Below, piece by piece: positions 53,846-61,221 of a stretch of 61,221 nucleotides of DNA (position 1 is the stretch's first letter; every line of letters starts with the position of its first letter). The stretch comes from Halocafeteria seosinensis (taxonomy: Eukaryota > Sar > Bigyra > Bicosoecida), in the NCBI GenBank assembly GCA_001687465.1, contig LVLI01000605.1:1-61221 (forward strand), in the 5' to 3' direction. The position numbers and the translations under genes are program-made. The notes under the pieces were generated by a model. The model did not search any database. It was given only the letters and a program-made list of their open reading frames with translations, and was not told where the DNA came from.

Positions 53846-55479
53846 ATGGGAGGAGGATCAGATGCTACCAGGGCGGCTATCAGCATCGGAATCGCGGCGG
53901 GAGCCGCTGCCGTAGGAGCTGCTTCCTGGGCCATATCCTCCGCCGTCCAGAGCCATAATAGCAAGAAAAAGAAGAAAAACAAGGGTAATAAGGGCTCTAA
54001 GGGAGGTAGAGCGAGTTTAAAAGGTTCTCAAGGAGCAGGCGCAGCTAGCACCGAGGATAGTGTCTCGCCCAATGGATACAGCCACATTGCACGATGGCTT
54101 CATGCATCCCAGGGAGCCGAATACAACTTGGAATTGCAGAAATTAATAGCGCAATACCGTTGTTTGCGTGATAAAATCGATTCTGAAATCCACCCGGATG
54201 TCAATGAAGAGAAATACAAGAAAGCTGTCGGTGTCATTGAAAGGGACATTGAACGAACGATGCCCACGGAAAAAGCTCTCGAGTCCTCGTATCGCCGAAA
54301 TCAATTGCGTCGAGTTCTTACGGCGTATGCACTCTATGACCCACCTGTGGGCTACGTACAAGGGATGAACTATTTGGTAGGATTTATTCTATGTGTGATT
54401 ACTTCGTACAATGGACCAGATACTTCGAAAGATGGGGAACTTTGTGACCAAAAAGATTTGAAGTTATCTACACTTCATTCTCTGGTGGCTGACGGTATTA
54501 TGCAGGAGGCTGTTGCCTTTGCATTATTGACTCGCTTGATGATGCATCCTCGTTATCACATGCGCGGACTCTATTTGAGTGATCTCCCGGATGTGGCGAC
54601 AGTCTCTCATCAATTAAACAGCCTCATGGCAAAGTACGTACTAAGTAGTTTGTTGCTCGTCTATGCAGTGAAGTATCTCGTTTTCCCCTTCACAGACATG
54701 TCCCGGAGCTGTCGAATAAGCTGCAAGAGGGAGGATTAGATTCTATGTACTTTTTTGAATGGTACTTTACTCTATTCACATATGTCCTGCCCAAGGAAAC
54801 TGTAGCAGAGGTGTGGGACGACTTCTTCGAAGGCGGGTGGGCTGTAGTGTTCCGGGTGATACTGACCCTTTTACGCGTTCTTGAGCCGGCAATTCTTGAA
54901 TGTGACGTTGATAATCCTATGGATATGGTTACTGTCTTGAAGTCGTTCCAAAACTACTGCACGCAGCGCGTAGTACCCACACAATCGACAGATCAGAAAA
55001 CGAAAGGGCAGCTCAAGGATGAGCTGCGCCAGGCAGATATCAACACAGAGTGGGAGCCGGTGGAATCAGAAGAGGGCCAGCAAGGTGGAATGATGCTGCC
55101 TCCGCCACCGGATTTGCTTACTCGTTCGCGAAGTGAGTTCAGGTCCATTAACGCCGCAGTTGTCGACAGGCTGCGCAAGGAGGCTCAAGACAGCTTGGAA
55201 AACAGGAGAATTCTTCGGGCCGCTCACCAGGCGTCCAGCTCTGTATCTGATATTGAGAAAGTGTCCGGTTCCGGGGAAGACCACGATCCTGAGCATCATA
55301 GAGGAGAAAGCAGCGGCAATGGCACAAGCGAGCTAAACGAACAATACTCTACTTCTTCCTGGGACGTGGTAGATGAGAGTGGTGTCAGTCCAGAAAGTGC
55401 CAACGCAGTGTGGGACCAACTAGATATTGCATGGTCCTATGTTATGAACAAGGTGAAGCGCTATCCCCTGTCTTCATAA
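53846..55479 (+). CDS. TBC-domain Rab GTPase-activating protein, 523 aa
   Basis: Exons 53846-54633 and 54696-55479 join to 1572 nt in frame. The TBC domain (about residues 105-335) accelerates GTP hydrolysis by Rab proteins. Both catalytic fingers are present: the arginine finger in IERDIERTMP and the glutamine finger in YVQGMNYLVG. Later TBC blocks are YFFEWYFTLFTYVLP and VAEVWDDFFEGG. The N-terminus has an Ala/Gly-rich hydrophobic stretch (residues 9-35) that could be a membrane segment, then a Lys-rich patch (KKKKKNKGNKG). The C-terminal 180 residues are charged and low-complexity. Likely acts on endomembranes in vesicle traffic; the Rab target is unknown. It is transcribed divergently from the FG-GAP gene. 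Confidence 0.9.
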
Positions 55480-56001
55480 TTTCTACAGTTGACCGACAGG
55501 TATGTGATAATAGACTGTATAGATCCCCGATTACTGCTCTTGGTGCCTCGGGATAAATTCGCAACTATAATGATGGTATTTGAGACTCCACCTAGAAAAT
55601 ACCAATACGGTTTTCCCATTAGTATCTTTTACTTACGAATTATGTTCACTTGAGTGCTTGGCTTGACTTTGCATCTCGCCGGATTCGCCGCGAGAGTTCG
55701 CTTCTCCGGATAAACATTTCTTCGAGCCATAACATCAAGAAATGATTGTCGCCTCTCGAGCTCCTGCCAGATGGGTTTTGCAGTTGGCTGATATCTCATG
55801 ATTATAGAGCTACTAGTGCCACCGTATGAGAGGATAGAACAGCTCATTCTCGTCCGTGTGATGCCCGGTTCGAACTGGATCAGGAGCATCAGAATATTGC
55901 ACTTAAAGTCGTATTTGCGGGGGAGTCAGCTGCCGTCTTCGGGAGGTATTTCACCCCTTATTGGATTATACACACGTTCCAGTCTCACTTTTCGCTTTAG
56001 T
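55480..56001. other. Intergenic between TBC gene and TRM1
   Basis: This contains the possible small minus-strand gene at 55629-55799, listed separately, and otherwise nothing recognised. It presumably carries the TRM1 promoter. Confidence 0.4.
55629..55799 (-). CDS. Possible small protein of 56 aa
   Basis: An ATG at 55799 opens a frame beginning MRYQPTAKPIWQELERRQSF and ending with a TAA directly after VNIIRK. It is basic and without a hydrophobic segment. The composition looks protein-like and it occupies the gap between two genes, but I recognise no family. A GTAAAAG donor-like site overlaps the stop, so it might be part of a spliced gene. Low confidence. Confidence 0.25.
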   Translation of the reverse strand: MRYQPTAKPIWQELERRQSFLDVMARRNVYPEKRTLAANPARCKVKPSTQVNIIRK

Positions 56002-58057
56002 ATGTCATCTACACAAGCTGCGACACGGGATCGAAAGATCCCGCCGACCATAGTGGCTCCTAATAGCATGAAAACAATCACTGAAGGATCTGCGACCATG
56101 CTCTACAACTCGTCTTCGGAGGTATTTTATAACCCCGTACAAATCTTGAATCGTGACCTATCCGTGACGGTACTACGTCTGTGGGACCGATTCCGGCGCC
56201 AGAACGCCACTCCGAAAGAAATCAAGCGAGAATGGGCCAAGCGACTGAAAGCGGAAAGCGGGGACCCTGGTCAAAGTATCCCTCCTGAGGAATTGAATAG
56301 TTACACGGATTTACCCGGTCTCAAGATTTTGGAAGCCTTGTCGGCCTCAGGATTACGCAGTGTTCGCTATGCGAAAGAAGTCCCCAACATTGACGAGATT
56401 CTGGTCAACGATATTGATAAAGCGGCAGTCGACTGCATTGAACGAAACGTCGAATTCAACGGATTGGATGGAAGCAAAGTGAGACCGAATATCGCTGATG
56501 CAAACGACGTCATGTTCGAGCACCGTCACTCGCATAAACAATTCGATGTTGTTGACCTGGATCCTTACGGCACTGCATCTCCTTTCATTGGTATGTTATT
56601 GCGTCCACTGGATGTGCTTGCAAGCACCCCTCAATATGTTGGCACTTCCCTTGTTTGCAGATACCAGTATACAAGCAGTAAAACATAATGGTCTCTTGTG
56701 TGTGACATGCACTGATATGCCGGTGCTTGCTGGAAGCAACATGGATGCAACATTCAGCAGCTACGGCTGCATACTCCCGAAGGGTAGATACTGTCACGAG
56801 TTAGCCCTTCGAGCTGTATTAGGCACCATCGAGACAGCAGCTGCGCGGCATAAACGAACCATAATTCCTTTATTGTCGATTTCGGTTGATTTCTATATCC
56901 GCATGTTTATAATGGTAAAGGATAGCCCAGGCTCCTCGCTACAGTCTGCTCTCAAATTTGGACATTTGTGGCAGTGTAACGCTTGTGATAGTTTCTCTAT
57001 TCAAGGCCTAGGACGATTGCAACCTCAAGTCAAAGGGAAACGAAAACGCGAGAAAGGTAGCAGCAATTCCGATGCAGAAGACGCAAAGAACCATGGCTCG
57101 CCACAAACAACTAAGAATGTGCTGGAGCCGAAAAGTGGACGAGCATATACGAATATGTACTGTAGCACCGTCTCCGCGGATCGCCCTAGTGGCAAGGTCG
57201 TTCCGGGATATGGCCCACCGGGAGATCTTGTAGGCAAGGATAGCGATGGTACATGTAGTCAGTGCTCTGGAAAGCTGCAGATGGGAGGTCCAATATGGTC
57301 AGCACCGATCCACGACCCGGCTTTTGTTCGAGCAGTGCTACAAGAACTGGAGTCTGGTGAAACAGCGCGACTGGCTAAGCCCGGTCTAGCGGCTTCGTGC
57401 TCCTCGGCGAAAATAAATGATCTCGTAATTTCCGAGGGAGTTGTCCATAAGGAAGGTCAAGATGCGGGAAGCAACGACGTTCGCACCGTTGAAACCTCCA
57501 GGAACAGATTAACTGGCATCATCCGAGCAATGGCAATGGAAGCTGCTGACATACCACTGTATTACGATGTAGCTGCCTTAAGTGGAAGGATGCACGTCAC
57601 AAATATCTCGGGGAAGAATTTATATAACGCGTTTATCAATCAAGGGTACAGAGTCACGGGCTCACATGCTCGTAGCACCGCGTTGAAAACGGACGCACCG
57701 CCCAAGGTTGTTTGGGATATTTATCGTGAGCATGAGAAGAGTAACCCAGTAAGTGAAAAGCACAGAAGCAATGAGCAAAGTGTTGCCTTTGGATTGCTTT
57801 CACGGCGTATGGAATGCACGATAGACTTCTCCAAGCCCTCTGAAGAAAAGAAGAGGGAATCGAGAAGACTTTGGGAAACCCCAGGAGCATGGACTTCCCC
57901 TCTTATACATGAAGATGCTTCTGTTCCCTCTCATGAAGAGCTTGTTGGAAACGCAACTGGGAAAGCTCGCTATATAAGTAATCCAGGAGAGTATTGGGGC
58001 CCGAAGTCAAAGGCCACCGGCTATTCCAAATCCAGTCAAGAGGACAACGGCGGCTAA
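56002..58057 (+). CDS. TRM1: tRNA (guanine26-N2)-dimethyltransferase, 661 aa
   Basis: This SAM-dependent enzyme makes m2,2G26 in tRNAs, in nucleus and mitochondria in known cases. Exons 56002-56590 and 56661-58057 join to 1986 nt in frame. Motifs: the N-terminal FYNPVQILNRDLSV substrate-binding segment, SAM motif I LEALSASGLRSVRYA, acidic motif VNDID, catalytic DLDPYGTASPFID (the Asp codon spans the intron), then CVTCTDMPVLAG and YCHELALR. The C-terminal TRM1 domain carries CNAC and CSQC pairs that probably bind zinc (compare the family CxxC motifs). Between them lies a basic KGKRKREK tract that could be a nuclear localisation signal. It ends with a Ser/Gly-rich tail. Length is typical for eukaryotic TRM1. 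The start is set at the first ATG before the conserved core. Confidence 0.93.
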
Positions 58058-58791
58058 TAATCAATGCGAGATGGATGAAAATTGATCGCGGTCTGTAATA
58101 GTCCTGTGTGTATGGATGGAAGAAACCGTAGCGGTGTTGAATCAAGCCGATCAAGAAGACAGCAACGAGGATGGAACTGCCTAGTCCGTGCGAATGCCTA
58201 CGAGACGTAACGATAGTTTTTCTCTTCCATGAGTAGAATTTCCGCTGGGTCGGCATCGCAAATCTGTTACTATGCGTTGCAACTGGCTCCCCAACGGCGT
58301 CAAAGATCGACGTTTTTTCTGCAGCAAGTCTCACACCACATACCATTCACACCAAACTGTGTCGGGAATAACTTCAATTGAGGCTGTTTTGTAGTGTCTT
58401 ATGCATTTCTGTGCCTTGTTAGGGCTACACTATGCACCATGTAGCCGTAGAGCAGAGGTGGTTCGCTGTTGGCGATGCGCTCCCCTGACTCCCCGAATTC
58501 TGGGCGAACACGTGGAAGCTGTCTCGCACTCATTCGAGAGCAAATGCCGGTTAATTCTACAATGATGCATCGGTTTGATGAATAATTAGGAGTACAGTGT
58601 AATTTCATGTGATATCATAACGGTTCCACAGTTTTTAGACTCCCTTGTTCGCTCTCATGTAAGCTGGGAAGACGGATCCGGCACCGTGTGGAAGGTAACA
58701 CATCGTTCAGGTGCTATGCCGGCATCAACTATATCGTTCGATTCGTCTAAACAGTGTCAGCTAGGAAGTAATTTCCCCGGCGCAAAATACG
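58058..58791. other. Intergenic, no recognised gene
   Basis: This is 734 bp between TRM1 and the Cys-repeat gene. Only short open frames occur on the minus strand. Presumed 3' UTR of TRM1 and promoter of the downstream gene. Confidence 0.4.
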
Positions 58792-61221
58792 ATGCGAACA
58801 TATAAACTCAACATTCGACTAAGGGGTATATTAGCCATAGTTCCGTTACTGGTGCAAGAAATTGGATTCCATGCTCTTGGAGCTAAACGGATATACCTTT
58901 ACGCGGATTCTTTCACCGACAGCAAGCTCGACAATCGAGATAGCTTTAGCGAAATAGCCCATCCGAGTATCGAGGAGAGTGATATAGCTTTCGGTCGGTT
59001 CACCTGGACGATTCTGCGCCCAGAGGAGGCAAATTATATTGAATGGAAGGATAGTCCATATGCTGGGGGCCCGTCATTTGCCTTAGAGGAGGCGGGCGGA
59101 TACATGATTGAGTCTAAGGAAGTTCTTGATGCCAGTAGAGGAAGCATCAGAATCACGGCGTACACTTATACGGACAACCCCTGGGGTGGATTCCACCTTG
59201 GGGTCGCTGGTTTCCGATTTCGGCGCCATACCCCTCATGCGGGGGGTACGAATTATCGCTTTTCCTTTACACCTCCCCAGGGGCATCAGAAAAGCCCAGG
59301 AATCGCCAAAAATGGGTGGTATATGATAAGATTGGATCTAAAACAGAACGGCGACTACAGCGCCCAGCTTCGAGGCAAGGACGGCCGATCCGACGTAGAG
59401 TACTTAATTCAAGGAAACGTCGATCCGTCAAAGCTAAAGGGTGCCATTATCTTCGGCGGCGAGGGATGCAAAGCCGGCGTTCGTGGTTGTGCCGGACAAA
59501 GGTTGGATGGGATCGAAGTGAAAGCGTTGAACGGGTTTTTTTGCGACACGGGCGAGTTTCCTGATGTGAATGAGGGCAGATGCAAGGAATGCCCTAGAGG
59601 ACACATATCCTCCCCTGGAGACGCTCAGTGCACCGCTTGTGGTCCTGCTAGGATTCCGAGAGAGGACCTAAGTTCATGTAAGGATTGCGCTTCTCTGGAA
59701 GTGGCTAATGTAAGTGACACTGCATGCCGCAGTTGTCCAGCCGGGTCTATCCCCGGTGACCCTCGGGCACACTGCATACAGTGCTCTCCTAACAAGATTT
59801 CGAAGCAGGGAAGATGCGATGAATGTGGTTCAGGCCAAGTTCCAAACTCCCTACAGAGTATGTGCGTCCCTTGCCTACCTCATCAACACGCTGCAGTCGA
59901 GGATGCGATGTGTGAGAACTGTCCGAACGGAACAGTACCCTCAGAGTCGCAAGCCGAGTGCTTGGCTTGTCAGGAAAACGAAGTTTCCTCGCTTCAGGAC
60001 TACTTGTGTCTTCTGTGCTCAAATGGAAGCATTCCCGACAGCTATCAAAGCCAGTGCGTTGCATGTGCTGAGTTTGCGGTGGCCGTCTCGGGGGACCTCC
60101 AGTGCAGCGCATGCGGTTCAGGAACCGTCCCCAATATCGATCGATCGGCATGCTTACCTTGCGCGTTGAACAAGGTGGCTTCTAAGAGAAACTCTAACTG
60201 CAACGCTTGCTCGAGTGGGACCGTACCAAATGCTAAGCGCAGCAGTTGTGTTCCCTGTCCACCGGATACATTCGCGCCAGAAGGATCTGTCCAGTGTTCC
60301 GAATGTGTTAATGGGAGCGTCCCAGGTGACAATCAAAGCCATTGCAACGTATGTAAAGAGAATCAAATTGTTTCTTCTGGTGGTACCGAGTGTCGTACTT
60401 GTCCACCGGGGAGCATGCCGAACAAGTATCAGGGTGGTTGCACAACCTGCTTAGAATTCGAGGTCTCAGGCATAGAAGAGGAGCATTGCTACTCATGTCC
60501 GCGTGGAAGTATCCCGAATCATAACCGTAGCTTCTGTGAACTTTGCGAGGCTTTCGAAATAGCTCCTCCTAAAGCGTTGCAATGCAGCATCTGTCCTAAC
60601 GGCTCGGTACCCTCCTCCGAGAAAGACGACTGTACCGAATGCTCTCCGGGTCTTTTCGCTATGCTAAAGGATTCGACCTGTAGGAGTTGTCCGAATGGAA
60701 CGACCCCAAATAATGACCAAAGCGGCTGTGCAGCTTGCCATAAGCATCAGTATGTTCGCTCTCATGGGACCGAATGCCTTCCTTGTGGTGTCGGTAAGAT
60801 CCCTACTATGGAGCAAACAGACTGCGAAGATTGCAAACTCTACAAAGTGTCAGGTAGTACTGACGCCCTCTGTTTCGTATGTCCCAATGGAACGATCCCT
60901 CTTGCTAACCAAAGTCAATGCGAAACGTGTCCCGCATATCGCGTTGCGTCTGAGTGGGATGTGTCATGTCACGTTTGTGGGAATGGCACCGTACCTACCG
61001 AGAACCAAAACTATTGTAAGAAATGCCGTCCCTTCGAGGTTGCTGTTGAAAACGACACTGAATGCAGTTCTTGTGGCGATGGCTTAATCCCGAACCTGGA
61101 TCAAAGCGTGTGTCTGGCCTGTCAAGCACATCAGTACGCTACTAAAGAAGACACAGAGTGCCGTAATTGTCCTAATGGAACGATCCCTACGTCAAATCAA
61201 GAGGATTGTATACCCTGTGGT
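58792..61221 (+). CDS. Secreted Cys-repeat (GCC2/GCC3-like) protein, 5' part of 810 codons, runs off the window
   Basis: The frame from the ATG at 58792 is open to the last base, so the gene is 3'-truncated by the window edge. A basic start and a hydrophobic segment (GILAIVPLLVQEIGFHALG, about residues 12-30) form a signal peptide. Residues about 32-250 are a beta-rich domain without recognised family (WGGFHLGVAGF, GAIIFGGEGC). From about 252 to 810 a Cys-repeat array follows, with CxxC pairs every 12-16 residues, alternating a short loop of type C(P)NG(T/S)(I/V)P...QS.C and a longer loop with variable sequence. The repeats resemble GCC2/GCC3 or TNFR-like Cys modules. Many short loops place an N-glycosylation sequon at the same position. 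Whether a transmembrane segment follows is unknown. It probably belongs to the same surface-protein class as the genes at 35-50 kb. Confidence 0.85.
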   Translation, partial: MRTYKLNIRLRGILAIVPLLVQEIGFHALGAKRIYLYADSFTDSKLDNRDSFSEIAHPSIEESDIAFGRFTWTILRPEEANYIEWKDSPYAGGPSFALEEAGGYMIESKEVLDASRGSIRITAYTYTDNPWGGFHLGVAGFRFRRHTPHAGGTNYRFSFTPPQGHQKSPGIAKNGWYMIRLDLKQNGDYSAQLRGKDGRSDVEYLIQGNVDPSKLKGAIIFGGEGCKAGVRGCAGQRLDGIEVKALNGFFCDTGEFPDVNEGRCKECPRGHISSPGDAQCTACGPARIPREDLSSCKDCASLEVANVSDTACRSCPAGSIPGDPRAHCIQCSPNKISKQGRCDECGSGQVPNSLQSMCVPCLPHQHAAVEDAMCENCPNGTVPSESQAECLACQENEVSSLQDYLCLLCSNGSIPDSYQSQCVACAEFAVAVSGDLQCSACGSGTVPNIDRSACLPCALNKVASKRNSNCNACSSGTVPNAKRSSCVPCPPDTFAPEGSVQCSECVNGSVPGDNQSHCNVCKENQIVSSGGTECRTCPPGSMPNKYQGGCTTCLEFEVSGIEEEHCYSCPRGSIPNHNRSFCELCEAFEIAPPKALQCSICPNGSVPSSEKDDCTECSPGLFAMLKDSTCRSCPNGTTPNNDQSGCAACHKHQYVRSHGTECLPCGVGKIPTMEQTDCEDCKLYKVSGSTDALCFVCPNGTIPLANQSQCETCPAYRVASEWDVSCHVCGNGTVPTENQNYCKKCRPFEVAVENDTECSSCGDGLIPNLDQSVCLACQAHQYATKEDTECRNCPNGTIPTSNQEDCIPCG

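Noticed and set aside
1-61221. CRISPR arrays, insertion sequences, rRNA or tRNA genes
   Set aside because: No direct-repeat arrays with spacers, transposase genes, rRNA segments or tRNA-like cloverleaf sequence were recognised. The window is eukaryotic nuclear DNA. I could not run a covariance-model search.

Overview
This window is nuclear DNA of a eukaryote. Almost every gene is split by short GT-AG introns, mostly 57-98 nt. The products are eukaryotic: protein farnesyltransferase beta, a full-length ABCB transporter, a PX-AGC kinase, a TBC RabGAP, TRM1, a TFIIIA-like zinc-finger protein, a PPR-like organelle protein and a Golgi-type sulfotransferase. The compact layout (72 bp between convergent stop codons, 55 bp between divergent start codons) and the many large secreted cysteine-rich proteins fit a unicellular alga or alga-like protist. 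I cannot assign the lineage more precisely from this sequence. Bases 5161, 23846 and 38493 are ambiguous (N).

Layout. Bases 1-8996 (minus) hold one gene of at least 44 small exons, reconstructed here from splice sites and phases. It encodes a secreted mosaic of 14 consecutive units, and its 3' end lies left of the window. A 591-bp block inside it is repeated. Bases 8997-10735 hold a decayed inverted TPR fragment and otherwise nothing recognised. Then come a 1796-residue TPR protein (10736-16957, plus), a PPR-like mitochondrial protein (17030-19912, minus) and farnesyltransferase beta (19968-21705, plus). Bases 21706-24299 have no recognised gene. They are followed by an unknown protein (24300-26116, plus), a sulfotransferase (26459-27304, minus), an ABCB transporter (27919-32283, minus) and a PX-AGC kinase (33323-35088, plus).

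From 35 kb to the right edge, cell-surface genes dominate. There is a 2417-residue multi-pass receptor-like protein (35314-42567, minus) and a tandem pair of Cys-rich ectodomain proteins (43619-46291 and 46761-50390, plus), one secreted and one membrane-anchored, with the 3' relic of a further copy upstream. An FG-GAP/integrin-alpha-like gene with several frameshifts lies at 52090-53656 (minus). A secreted Cys-repeat protein starts at 58792 and runs off the right edge. Housekeeping genes are interspersed: TFIIIA-like (50730-51754), TBC RabGAP (53846-55479) and TRM1 (56002-58057).

No operon-like pathway links the genes. The unifying feature is a cluster of long, repeat-built, disulfide-rich surface or matrix proteins. 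Two neighbours with unrelated ectodomains share the C-terminal tail motif TKKEFGQ. Joined exons of every intron-containing gene reported as intact give a continuous frame, and this is the main support for the models.
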